A DNA stretch of 29,451 nt from Rhizophlyctis rosea (GCA_027596075.1 JADGJC010000418.1:1-29451); one strand, 5' to 3'; positions 19,827 through 29,451 are shown, numbered from the stretch's first letter. Numbers and translations are program-made. The notes: a model not told the origin generated them from the letters alone.

Positions 19827-21038
19827 CTAAAATGTATATCAACCAATCGTCCTCAATCAGCTTGCTCAATATGCGCCATACCTGATAGTATCTCTCCACG
19901 GTTTTGGACATTGTATGGTATATGACAAATCGAGCATTTGGCTGATTGATCCCTGCGACTTGTGTCATCGAAAGCTTTTGATGATAGAAGTCGCCGGCAT
20001 TACCCATTCCAAACGCAATGGTGGCAATCACCACGTTGACCTTGCCAGCGCGCCAAGCAGCATGGACATCGTCGTTTACCTCTGACATCACATCCGCGTG
20101 GTAGAACTGATCGTACAGGTAAGGATTCTCGTATAAATACTCATCCTGATAGGCGAGCTCACCCCAACTTTCAACTAGTTTTTTGCGGCAACCTGATGAC
20201 CCTCGGCTACGGCAACAGTCTCCTTCTTCGTAAGGCAATATACAATGCCGCATTCCCCTATATGATTCGCTTCGATCCAGTCAATTATATCCTGGATCTG
20301 AGATGCACTGGCGCTAGACTTTGGCTGGACCAAATATCGGAGATTGGGTCGGCGAAGAGACAATTCAAACAGAAGGGTTCCATTCGGAATGTTAGGTGGC
20401 TTCAAGTTCAATATTGAGATGATGGATTTCAATAGATGAGGAGGGCATGTCGCTGACAACGCAAGGATTGGAGTTTCTGGAAATAGCATCTTTCAAAATG
20501 ACTCGGTCAGTTCACACGTACCCTTCGGTTAAAGCGACACGGGTGTACCTTCAAGACTCCCAAACGTTTATAGTCCGGCCGAAAGTCGTGCCCGTATTGA
20601 CTACATATGTGTTTATGCTCGTTAGTCATACTAGAATTTGCATCTTGATAGAACCGGGTGCATTTACCTGCAACAATGTGCCTCGTCAATGACGATTGAC
20701 TGCAATCGGCCAGCTTTGTAGACCTTTTCCACGTGACTCACAAACCTCTTACTCTTTGCAATTTTCTCCGGTGTAACGTAAACGAGTTTCAATTCGACAT
20801 TATCTTCTCCGTTCGCGTCCGTTCGCTTTTTAGCCTGACTTGAAGATCCCAGCATCCATTCTTGTATACGCTTTCCATCCTCTTTATCTGTGGAACCAAT
20901 GAAGGCCGCAGCACCTAACGCCTATATCTTTCAAAGATATGACAAGAGTCAAGCCTTCAGCAACCAGCGCTGGTAGCTAAAGAGGAAACCATGAAGGGAA
21001 ATACGAAATTCGTGCTTCATTCTCACTGTTCGAAATAC

Positions 21039-21058
21039 CTGAAAACAAAGACTTTTCC
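21039..21058 (-). other. 20-nt microexon coding the Walker A lysine of RecQ
   Basis: Minus-strand GGAAAAGTCTTTGTTTTCAG, between TCTAG and GTATTTC. It completes PTGGG-KSLCFQ. The flanking introns are 61 nt (21059-21119) and 62 nt (20977-21038), normal for this genome. Confidence 0.85.
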
Positions 21059-21691
21059 CTAGACGTCCTTTTCACGTAAGCAAACACAAACGCAACTGCA
21101 CATGACGGGACCATCGTACCTCCTCCTGTAGGCATAATCACAAAGACATCCCTTTTGCGCAGAATGGCGTTCATAATTTCGACCTTTGTTACGTGTTAGG
21201 GAGTCCTTTCGTGTGCAGCAGAAACGGTCACCGAAGAACCTACCTGGTTCTGTCTAAAGTCCTCAACTCCTCAGTGCAATTTGGCCAGACTTTTGAGTTT
21301 TGCACCCCAAGGAAATTTTCCAGGAAATTGGGCTCAGGGGGCTGGAGCTTCGGCTCTGGCTTCGGACTCTTCGTGTTGAACTAGGGACTTCTGAATGGCA
21401 AGGCGCAGAGATTGCAATTCACGTTTTCTGGCAGACAAAGCATCGATTTGCGTCTGTAGAGGTCGAGTTGGAAAGAGTGTGGTGACAACCTTTGAAGTTC
21501 ACATATGCTTGAATATCTTCAAGCTCTTCATCGATCTCAGCCAACGTGGGAGATGTCGCTGCGTTTCCTGCAGAAGGATCAATGGGTTGGAAGCGGCGGG
21601 TTTGGAGTGTTTGGTTTGAACTTTCGCGGCTCCAGGTCCAGAGTGCCTCCGATCCTTCATCGTCGCTATCAAGGCTGATGACGGCTTTCAT

Positions 21692-21951
21692 TGCGCGGAC
21701 GTATCAAAGTCTTCACCCCTCACCGAAAAAGATGGTTTCTCAAAAGATCACTATGATTCCCGTGGCGATGGGTAGGGAGAGGCTGAAAGCTCAGAGGGAG
21801 CGTTCCCAGCTGCAGGAATGTGCTGCGCACTCTGCCCTGGGGCACAAGAGTGCAATGAGCCTCGGGCCCCTTCAACTTCACGCTTCCCCCCAACTAACCA
21901 CGCTCTTCTTCCGCTAAGGATTCCAACTTCTGAAACGGGTTAAATCACAAG
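21692..21951. promoter_or_regulatory. Divergent promoter shared by RecQ and Rab GAP genes
   Basis: Only 260 bases separate the two start codons on opposite strands, so this stretch must hold both promoters and leaders. It is CT-rich near the plus-strand ATG. No TATA box is evident. Confidence 0.5.
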
Positions 21952-23321
21952 ATGCCACAGAAGCGTCGTCTACCGCGCGCCCGAACGCACAAGGAACCGC
22001 ATTCGAAAGTAACACGCATCAATGCGGCGATAGACCAGGAAGACATCTCCGCTCTTCGTGAGCTTGCACGGGAAGCGGGCGGATTTTTAAATGGGGGAAT
22101 CAGGCGGCGCGTATGGCCAGTTTTATGTGGTCATATTGCAGACAATGAAGATATAGGTTGGCCTTGTTGCCGCTTTGCACTCCAGTTAGACCGATTGTAA
22201 CGGAGCGCCTCAGGAGAGCCAGTTCCAGAAGAAACCCGCCGTCAAGTGTCACTCGACGTTGATCGCTCGTTCGGTCATCTGGCAGGTAAAGACGGCTCAG
22301 ACCAAGAGATGCACCGACAGAGAAAAGAACTTACGAGCACGATCATCCATGTGTTGGAGCGATGCCCTTGGTTAGTAGTATGTTCCTGTTGGTTACAAAA
22401 ACAAGCTTTTGACTTGCTTTCCATTGCGCCTCTCCGTGATACTTCCCGCCAGGTTACATTATTATCAAGGTAGGAGATATACCTCACTGTCCATAATCGC
22501 ATACCTCCTCTCACTGTGGAGCAGGCTACCACTCCTTAGCGTCCGGCCTCCTTCTTACACTTCCTCAACCCCTCGCACGGGCTGCACTCCTCGCTATATC
22601 CCAAACCCACCTTTTGGACTTCCACACAAAGACCTTGTCTCCAACCCTTCAGATCCTTCACCTTCTCCCAAATCTCCTTCCTTCGACGCTCCAGCCACTC
22701 CTTTCCACCCTGCCGCCATTTTTTTGCATCTCCCAATCGATAACTTGGACAACCCACGACCTACCACCACCGCAATCCTCCCGCTTCATCGATCTTTTCC
22801 TCACTCACAATCCACTCATGCCGCTTTACGTCTGCGCAGCAATCGTCGTATCACAGGAAAATGACATATTGAAGTTAGTTGAACAGTCTGACGGCGACCC
22901 GTCACTTCTGCACAACTTCTTATCCAAAGTGCCGAAAGATCTCGATGTCGAAAACATCATTCAAATCGCGTTAAATCTATTCGACACATGCCCACCCTCA
23001 TCTCTTCAAAAATTGGCTGGACCCGCTCATACGCTTTCTCCTCATTCTTGCATAAACACCTTCGATGATGGCAATACACCGGTGCCCATCAGGTTGCGAA
23101 AGTCGCAAGAGCAGATGGAAGCCTTGGAAAGAGACGCGCAGGAAAGGATCAGCAGCGCACCAGTAAATGTGAGGAAAATGATGATGAGCGGAAATAGGTT
23201 TGGGTGGGTTCGTGCCGCGCAACGGGTTGGGATGGTGGGGGCGGTGGCGGCGACGACGGCCATAGTTTGGTATGTAGCCGTAATGGGTGCGGAGCAATGG
23301 ACGCGGATTGTGGCCTTTTGA
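21952..23321 (+). CDS. TBC-domain Rab GAP, Gyp8/TBC1D20-like, tail-anchored
   Basis: CDS join(21952..22156,22214..22370,22453..22469,22525..23321), 391 residues; introns of 57, 82 and 55 nt, phases consistent. GGIRRRVWPVLCG opens the TBC domain; LDVDRSF carries the catalytic Arg finger (xxDxxR) and LHYYQGYH the Gln finger (YxQG), the latter coded mostly by a 17-nt microexon. FIDLFLTHNPLMPLYVCAAIVVSQENDIL, a long stretch given here only by its ends FIDLF and NDIL, is the block typical of TBC1D20 and yeast Gyp8, which act on Rab1/Ypt1-class GTPases at the ER-Golgi. The last 40 residues contain one hydrophobic helix (VGMVGAVAATTAIVWYVAVM), matching the C-terminal membrane anchor of these proteins. 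The middle of the domain is Leu/Pro-rich and diverged. Confidence 0.9.
22453..22469 (+). other. 17-nt microexon coding the TBC Gln-finger motif
   Basis: GTTACATTATTATCAAG lies between CCCGCCAG and GTAGGAG. It joins CPW to GYHSL and encodes LHYYQ of the conserved YxQG. Its flanking introns are 82 and 55 nt. Seventeen is not a multiple of three, so skipping it destroys the frame. Confidence 0.85.
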
Positions 23322-23678
23322 AAGGGCCCGCGGCGAGAAAAAGACGATGCTTGCTCACTACAGATGATGATGACAATGCATGGTATTGGTGTTGCTGAAT
23401 ACAATTCTGGGGGGTGCTTGGGATTTTGCGATGATGGCGCATGAAAGGGTGAACTTCGTTCAATCTGAACCAAGGTTGGTAGTGAGAAAAAAGATCTCAA
23501 AGCATCGTTCACAAATTGGTCTCCATGCTCAAAGTTAGACACCTCAGGGAGTATCTCCACTCGATGAACCAGAAAACAATCAGAATCATATGTACATAGG
23601 TTGCATTCGAATTTTGGTTTGCACCAGTAAACGACCTAAATAGCTCATATCGCCCAATAGAAACAGAACAGAACCTCA
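23322..23678. other. Convergent intergenic region between Rab GAP and ATG4
   Basis: These 357 bases separate the two convergent stops and show no coding signal. They should hold both 3' untranslated regions and polyadenylation sites. Confidence 0.5.
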
Positions 23679-25819
23679 TCAATCAGAATCGGACATAATG
23701 TCTACATCATCATCTTGATAGTCGGGCGCGGTTTCCTGAATCGTAAATAGTGGCGTCTTGCCCTCCGAGACCTATGTGCCAACCAAGTACAATCAGATGG
23801 CGTGAATGGAGGGAGCAATGCCGGTGGTGACCAGGTCAATGGCGGCCAGCAACAATTCCCGTCCCGCATAACCATAGAACGCAACCGTCCTCCCCATATT
23901 TCGACTGTTCGCGGACTTCCCATCACTTTTGTAAACCGACTCATCTCCCATGCCACATTGCCAAGCGGAATAAGGCGCCGTGAATTCCCGTAAACTCACC
24001 GTCTTTGCTCGTGCACAAAATTCCTCAAACTCCTTCTCATTTCTACAGTAAAATCCAATTACAAGGGATGGATCGACAGAATTGATGCTGGCAACTCTGA
24101 TTGTCTCGCAATGGAATGTGGAGAGGTCTTTCGGGGTAAAAGATGTGATATCTTTCATCTCCACGGCTATAGGTAGCAGTGCCCATCAGCACTATAAACC
24201 GAGGTGATCCAGTATGTGTATGACTCACTTGGTCGCAAATAATGCGGGTCAAGATATACCAAGTTGTCGCCTGAAGAACGAACAGAGGTTGATCAATAAG
24301 TACCACACCAATTGCAACCGATGACTCCAAACCTTCTGTGCCAAGGAAGAACAGGGATGAATTCGGCCGTCCACTGGTGGAAGATTGTCAAAATAGAGCC
24401 CAAACAAAAATCGCCAACAAGAGATGAAACTCAGTGCATACCCAGCTATACCGACGCACTGTGGAATGGAAAAACATTCCTGCATTTGAAATGCAGCATG
24501 AACATGAGGTGTTGCTCAATGTTCGCACTTAGTAGAGCTCTACTTGCCTTCAACGCTGAATGGTACACCGGGTTGAGGTTATCTAACCCCAGCCTCAACG
24601 GCACCAGAATAAGTACCGCCTTATTCTTTCCAGAAGTCGTCGACTCATCCTGGGATGGTGAAGCCGTAAACATCCTCTTCACATCGTCCTTGTACACAAC
24701 ACCATCCGATGCTACGTGCAACGCCATTGTAGACTCCTTATGACTCTGTAGAAGAAGTCTATAAACAAGTCCCGCAATTATTGAGAAGAATCCGACAAAT
24801 CAACAAAAAACAGCATTCCTTTACTTCAAGACTTGCGAAATGGTACTGGGTCCAAACCACTCGCCAATCTCTTTCTCGTACTGTTTGCCAAGGAGCGCAA
24901 TGCGGTGGATGGAGTATGGGCTTGTGTTGGAGTCCAGAAACCATGACATGATCTACACATTGAAGAGTCACGTACGGTGTGATTGAACTTTTCATTGACG
25001 GCATGCAAGTACCTTGACGTATGTTATCCATGAATCTCTATCCGCATTCCGAGATAATCGCCAATCTGAACGTGAAAAAATCATACGTCAAACATTTTGG
25101 ACAAAACCACTTTCCGCAGTGCTATCGGCCGAACTCAAAGGTTCAACATGCCCCTCCTGACATCCTTTCCACCAGCACGTTCCAATTTGCACAGCGGCTT
25201 TCCCTCCCTTTTCACTTCCTCTCTGAACGACATCCTGCCAACTTGTCTCTATCTGCGCTATTGCCATTTGGAATGTGGCAGATATCCACGTTTTCTTTTG
25301 ATGATTACCTCGTCCCAGCTCATGGAACACAAACGCATTTGCCAACAACATCTGCCCACTTCTCAGCATGCAGCCCCACCCAACATCGCTGGTGAATTGG
25401 CTTGGTTGAATGCAAGGATACGAGTGCCGGTAGGTCATCCAAGGTCTGGACCGAAAATCATCGTAAAAGGCGTCATCAGCAAGATTTGAGTATGTTCTAG
25501 CAAGGAAGGTGACTGCGCCGGAGACTTTGTAACGAGCGTCGCCGGCGTTGGTTGGACCAACGCCCGTGCGGGCACCAAGCCGGTTGATGATTGAGTCGTC
25601 CGTCGGAACAGTTGACGTCAAGGATGGGACGGAAGCGGCGCGGTCTGCTGCAGTTCGGAAACGGTCGGTTGCGGCCGTAACGAGGTTTGAGATAGATTCT
25701 GTAACTTTATCCCAGAGCGTGGGGTCGGCGCTATCAGCCTGAGCTGCAGTCGGTTTGTGACTTCGTGGAGGGGAGGTCTCGGAGTTCGGAACAGAAGGTT
25801 CTGCCTGAGGTGGTTCCAT
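23679..25819 (-). CDS. ATG4: ATG4 autophagy cysteine protease
   Basis: A multi-exon gene starting at the ATG at 25817-25819. Residues 1-100 are Ser/Thr/Ala-rich. The peptidase C54 domain then shows [19 protein letters not shown] and [18 protein letters not shown], with the catalytic Cys at about residue 150. Further exons give [33 protein letters not shown] (24830-24960), [38 protein letters not shown] with the catalytic Asp and His, and [26 protein letters not shown]. The last exon is acidic ([14 protein letters not shown]). ATG4 trims Atg8 to expose its C-terminal Gly and later cuts it from phosphatidylethanolamine. All triad residues are present. Exon limits in 24250-25190 were not fully resolved. 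It is transcribed divergently from the GT32 gene. Confidence 0.93.
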
Positions 25820-26709
25820 GCGGATGGCCGCTTATGCTTCAAAGGCTATCGTGGGGAGTGAGAACTAGACAACTTGGACTTGAGTAAGGCAAACGGTATC
25901 ACGGATACTGTGTAAGCGAATACTGACCAGTTGAGGATGAATGTGGGAAAGCTTGAGGTTGCGGTTTCGGCCACAAGTGCTTTAGGTGGCTCACGCCACC
26001 TTTTTCCGGTGGCACAGCGGCGACCCCTGAAAATTGGAGGCCACCCCGGCTGATGCATTCTGCACTGGAAGCGGCATGGCGTCACTGTGCTTATTGTGCT
26101 GGAGGCAATGTTGGTTAGGCTTAGGTAAGCATCTTTAGGAAGTGAACCGGCAAGATTTCTACCCAGATTACGCTGACCTTTCCAGCCTTGCCTTCTGTCA
26201 TTGATGTTTGTTGTCGTTCATAACGTCGACTGCCCCATCCGGTGATCCACCGGGATCGGCGTGCAAATGTGGCTGCGTTTCTGTGCGCCGCGGCACATTG
26301 CCGTTAAGACCAGTGTGCGCATGCATAGCGGTGGCATAGCCATACAATGTGAAGGCACACTCATCTAACAAATCTCTGCGCCTTCAACGCACCTTCAGTT
26401 GTGCGAAGAAATCTGCATACGGTCCTTTTTTTCAAATTGATGCTGATTGGGATGGATCAGCTCTGTTTAGTCTGTTTGTCATGTTGTATACTGGATCACA
26501 GCTGATCATATTCTCCTTACTTCCCGATGCTGACATAAACTACCGTCTGAAGTGACAGACGGAACTTGACCGGAATGAGCATCTTTCAAGATGAGTCTTG
26601 CGTGCGGTACGCTTGCTCCAGGATGGTCCCTGTGTGTGGACAAAATTGAAGTCCATCAATCAAATCACCTTTGTAACATTCGCAGCGACCGTTGACCATT
26701 TGATACTCG
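25820..26709. other. Divergent intergenic region between ATG4 and GT32
   Basis: 890 bases with no convincing gene. A plus-strand frame at 26349-26555 has no start ATG context or domain. A perfect 7-bp hairpin lies at 25984-26001, in a short GC-rich patch with repeated GGTGGC/GCCACC words. Confidence 0.45.
25984..26001. repeat. Small perfect inverted repeat (AGGTGGC/GCCACCT)
   Basis: Seven-base arms AGGTGGC and GCCACCT flank a TCAC loop and are followed by a run of T. The same GGTGGC word recurs at 26008-26014. It may be a protein-binding or structured RNA site in the ATG4 leader or promoter; chance occurrence is possible. Confidence 0.35.
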
Positions 26710-27891
26710 ATGTGGACAAAAAGTGGCAATTGCCTGACACTGCCGCCTTATGATGTCATCCGAAAGTCTCGGGTACCATTCAATCAGCGACTCAAACTAT
26801 GTCCGCCGATTAGGATAATTGGTCTTCTATGCATTCTAGTAGTTTTGATCCATGCTGCAACAATTTCGTCTATCGCGATGCGCCAGCCTCAGATGCGCCA
26901 GAAGTTTGGACAGCTCGTTCAGAATCTTCAATTTGGGAACATAGCACCGTGAGTGGACATGGTTGATTTGCAAAAGGAAATTATGGGCAAGTTGGGCGAT
27001 GTTGACATTTCCAGCTCTTCATTATTTAATCTAGTCCGGCCGACGTCGCCTTTGCAACCCCTACCCACCTCCCCCACCTGAACTTTACAACAATCTCGGC
27101 CGCATTCCGGATATCATTCATCAAAGCTATAAAACAGTACCAGCAAATGATTCCGGTGTTATCACTGGATGTCGGAATGGAACAGCAAGAATCCGGACTA
27201 TGAGCACCGTTTCTACACGGATGAAGCTATCGACGAATACATGCGCGCTCACCTCTGTCCAATCCAATACGCCATTTGGTCCAACATCAACGTCACTATA
27301 CAAAGAATAGACCTCTTTCGCTATGTCCTGATACACGAGGAAGGTGGCTGGTACATTGACAGTGATGTCTCCTGCGTCAAACCCATTGATGCATGGATGG
27401 ATCGGAACGACGAATCCGCTAGCGTTATTCTGGGTTTAGAAGGGATTAGTTTTGATCATTGGCAATACCGACTACCGCGACGGGTTCAAATTACACAATG
27501 GGCGTTCGGAGCTGTGAAGGGTCATCCCCTGATTAGGCGAGTCATAAATAGGATCTTATCTGTAGAGGCAACTTTGATGGGACCAAAGCATAGAAAGAAT
27601 AAGGACGATGAGACGATCGAGTTAACGGGGCCCGGGATTTGGACCGATGAGATATTAGCATATTTCGCTGACTTCGGCGTCTTTGTTAGGGGGGCCCCAG
27701 AAGTGGAAGAGCGTGACGAGCGTGGGGGGCTCACATGGTTGGAGGAAGGTGCTGACATGTGGAAAGTGGGAGATGTCAGGGTTTACGGGGTCCCATCCTT
27801 TGCACCAGAATTCTATGGAACGCCTGCAGAAGATTGGCGGGTGTATTCTGCACATCATTTCGCGGGGAGCTGGAGAGGGAAAAAGGAATAG
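26710..27891 (+). CDS. GT32 / OCH1-like glycosyltransferase, type II membrane protein, frame disturbed
   Basis: Exon 1 (26710..26948) encodes a basic cytosolic tail and one membrane helix (IRIIGLLCILVVLIHAATIS, about residues 36-55). An intron starts GTGAGT at 26949 and probably ends TTTCCAG at 27014. Exon 2 has the Gly_transf_sug (GT32) domain: RIPDIIHQSYKT, WNSKNPDYEHRFYTDEAI, IDLFRYVLIHEEGGWYIDSD (DSD is the DxD metal site), ITQWAFGAVKGHPL, ELTGPGIWTDEI, and HHFAGSW near the TAG at 27889. OCH1-type enzymes add alpha-mannose to N-glycans in the Golgi. The RIPDIIHQSYKT block (27080-27165) is in a different frame from both exon 1 and the main domain; with the TTTCCAG acceptor the frames before and after agree, so two compensating single-base slips explain it. 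Either the sequence has indel errors or the gene is damaged. Confidence 0.82.
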
Positions 27892-28170
27892 CGGCGGCGG
27901 CTTGTGCATATGTTGTAGAATACTATTTGGGGAATTTCTGACTTGGTAGATTTCGGCGTGATGCACCTGCTTTGAAGCCTATTGCTTGCGCATGTGGTGG
28001 TGCTAACATAACCAAAGCGAGATCTATCCAGGAAATTCTTCCCTTACCTGGGTAGATGACAATGTCCCTTTGATACTTCCCATTCGACATGAGGATGGTT
28101 GATCTAAGTTTCCCACTAACTAATATATTAGACGCGATCTATTGCTCTATGAGATTACAGACCCAATTCA

Positions 28171-29075
28171 TCAATTAATCTTCACTTCCTTTGACTTTGC
28201 ATCCTCCGCAAATTTCCTCTTCGCCGCCGTCTTGACAAAAGGTCCCAAAGCCGCAATCCCAAACGGAATCGACAGCAACCACCATTTCAACAAGATTCTC
28301 GGGGGAAACTTTGTGTAAATCCCCATTCCGATAATGGCAACACTCTCAACCAGGTGCATGATGACAGCACTAAACAATAACCACTGGAATTGCTCGGGGC
28401 CGCCCGCGTTGAATCGCCACAACTCCACGCGTAAGGGGAGTTTAGGGACATATGCGAGGACGGCGCAGAGAATCCAGAAGAAGATTATTACTTGCATCAT
28501 GGTGGAATTGGGCCAGACGAATAATTTGGGTCCTTTTCGGCCTGGTGGGACATACGTCCTGTCGATTTCCTAGGACGAAAGCGTAAACCTCTGACCATTT
28601 TTTGAAGAAATCATCAAGATCAACCTACCAAACCCAAGGCCTGTCGAGCTTCCTTCGTTGTTGCAATGATCCTCTCCTTCGCTGTTTCCTTGTTGGTAGC
28701 CGGAGTCTGGAATTGCACGCGAACATCCTTCTGTTGCAGCTCTCCTTCCATGTTTTTGTCCATATACTGAATCGTGAAACCTGAACACCATGAGCATTTA
28801 GCTGAAGGTTTTTGTAATACTACGCAAGCAACAACAAGACTGACCCGTCCGGTCGATTTCCGTAGCTTTACATTGGTATGCAAATTTTGCCTTGGCATAA
28901 TATTCCGCCATTAAAACCTTGGAGAACGGATTTGGTTTGAGGTTAGCCCACTCGTCAGATACACCAGGAGACTTCAACGACCAACCAGATCTTGCTTCTT
29001 ATTATTCATATACTCCAAGAGTTCCTGCTCGTGCTCCGCAAGGGCATCAGGCTGTTTCCTTGAGCGGGTGGTCAT
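28171..29075 (-). CDS. DUF2470-domain protein with multi-helix membrane C-terminus
   Basis: CDS complement(join(28171..28569,28629..28780,28845..28917,28986..29075)), 237 residues; introns 59, 64 and 68 nt, all phases consistent. The N-terminal part (EHEQELLEYMNNKKQDL, AEYYAKAKF, KATEIDRTGFTIQYMD, VQFQTPATNKETAKERI, TTKEARQALGL) fits the DUF2470 fold, a small split-barrel-like domain found with heme-oxygenase-like and flavin-reductase-like proteins. The C-terminal part has three to four helices (MMQVIIFFWILCAVLAYV, LLFSAVIMHLVESVAIIGMG, WLLSIPFGIAALG) and a Lys-rich tail (KRKFAEDAKSKEVKIN). The membrane part resembles the TMEM254/DUF4499 group, with moderate confidence. Function unknown. The basic C-terminal tail suggests residence in the ER, by inference only. 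Confidence 0.78.
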
Positions 29076-29451
29076 TTTCGATTTTGCTGTTTATTTTTGG
29101 CTCTGGACGCGAATGGGACAAAATAGTGCAGGATTTCAAAAGTAAAGGGAGATTTTTCTGAGATATACACGGTCAGCCTACTTCTATGTGGTGGTTACGT
29201 GCAAAGATGGCACAAACTCACTAACTTGATGAGGCACGACAAATAAATAGATACCACATGGGGTAAATCAGTGCCTCGAGATTGCAATGGGGTAGACCAG
29301 GTACTTCGGAACTGTTGCACACCGTGAATTTGCTAGGACATTGTTCGGTCGGTGGCTTATCTATGTAGTTTCTTAGAGCATCCGTAGTGGTCAGATTGAA
29401 TCCGGTCAGATGTGGCTAATTGTGGCTTTTTTGTGCAACCACGTGATTCGT
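29076..29451. other. Right-end region without a recognised gene
   Basis: No coding region is supported. Near the end the words GGTCAGAT (at 29389 and 29405) and GTGGCT are repeated within a T-rich stretch, which could be the edge of a dispersed repeat or transposon continuing outside the window. Confidence 0.35.

Larger units (their letters stand above)
18884..21691 (-). pseudogene. RECQ1-type DNA helicase gene, apparently damaged
   Basis: The gene has more than ten exons, with E1 21503..21691, E2 21244..21453, E3 21120..21183 and a 20-nt E4 21039..21058. Helicase blocks in order: EIDEELEDIQ coiled N-terminus, PWGAKLKSLAKLH, GVEDFRQNQ, MPTGGGKSLCFQ (motif I), [32 protein letters not shown] (II), LALSATCPP (III), RRPNLRYLVQPK, GIVYCLTKKE, IATIAFGMGI (V), VERYYQ-ESGRAGRDG (VI). 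Then come the RecQ zinc block (CRR...CGNCDTC) and a winged-helix-like part (ERIVVRLLLESCLKEEFHFTPYQTVAYL). The domain order matches RECQL/RECQ1, a 3'-5' helicase in replication-fork repair. Damage: TGA codons in frame at 21334-21336 and 21271-21273, motif Ia and a frame link missing near 20924-20940, and motif V reading INQPNAR instead of the usual IDKPDVR. The C-terminal half is otherwise open. True pseudogene versus assembly error is unresolved. Confidence 0.8.

Noticed and set aside
21271..21336. UGA read as tryptophan in this genome
   Set aside because: Several intact genes here end at TGA (VPS41, OTU, Rab GAP neighbours, DUF5672, ATG4), and all clear tryptophans are TGG, so a changed nuclear code is not supported.
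21546..21917. Plus-strand frame across the RecQ/Rab GAP promoter
   Set aside because: It is antisense to RecQ exon 1 and then runs through the shared promoter; no homology or start context.
23042..23560. A 172-codon minus-strand frame over the Rab GAP gene
   Set aside because: It is antisense to a well-supported exon and has no features of its own.
1..29451. tRNA genes, CRISPR arrays, transposase genes
   Set aside because: No B-box-like tRNA motif, regularly spaced repeats or transposase-like frame was seen on either strand by eye.

Overview
This window is nuclear DNA of a fungus. The genes are broken by many short introns (mostly 47-80 nt, GT...AG, donors such as GTAAGT, GTGAGT and GTATGT), lie close together on both strands, and encode a typical fungal housekeeping set: VPS41, ATG4, a Gyp8/TBC1D20-type Rab GAP, a PAS-kinase-type kinase and an OCH1-type mannosyltransferase. 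The intron-rich structure and the mix of families fit an early-diverging (chytrid-like) fungus better than a yeast, but the lineage is inference. The exon joins given here were worked out by hand from splice signals, reading-frame phase and family conservation. No search was run.

Layout. 0-4 kb: a possible small secreted protein (255-743), a spliced 88-residue single-pass membrane protein (1205-1547), and a four-exon protein of unknown family with two copies of a Y-x-P...VR-x-PDG-x-IE motif (2190-3747). 4-7.6 kb: a PAS-kinase-type Ser/Thr kinase on the minus strand (4087-6664), with no PAS domain seen. 7.7-12.2 kb: VPS41, a HOPS subunit. 12.4-13.3 kb: an OTUD3-like OTU deubiquitinase (minus). 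13.3-15.0 kb: no confident gene. 15.0-18.4 kb: two tail-to-tail DUF5672 glycosyltransferase genes. One is a simple type II membrane protein. The other is fused in frame to a complete triose-phosphate/nucleotide-sugar-type transporter. 18.9-21.7 kb: a RECQ1-type helicase (minus) with signs of decay. 22.0-23.3 kb: the Rab GAP. 23.7-25.8 kb: ATG4 (minus). 26.7-27.9 kb: a GT32/OCH1-like glycosyltransferase. 28.2-29.1 kb: a DUF2470 protein with a membrane C-terminus (minus).

Functional themes. Three genes concern Golgi glycosylation (two DUF5672, one GT32). Three concern membrane traffic and autophagy (VPS41, Rab GAP, ATG4). The most novel-looking item is the transporter-glycosyltransferase fusion: all eight exons join in phase, and one extra membrane helix at the junction places the enzyme in the Golgi lumen, on the side where the transporter would deliver its substrate. 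A second theme is microexons of 6, 16, 17 and 20 nt in three genes, three of which carry core catalytic motifs. A third is local gene damage (two in-frame TGA codons and a missing motif in RecQ, two compensating frame slips in GT32), which is either real decay or assembly error.
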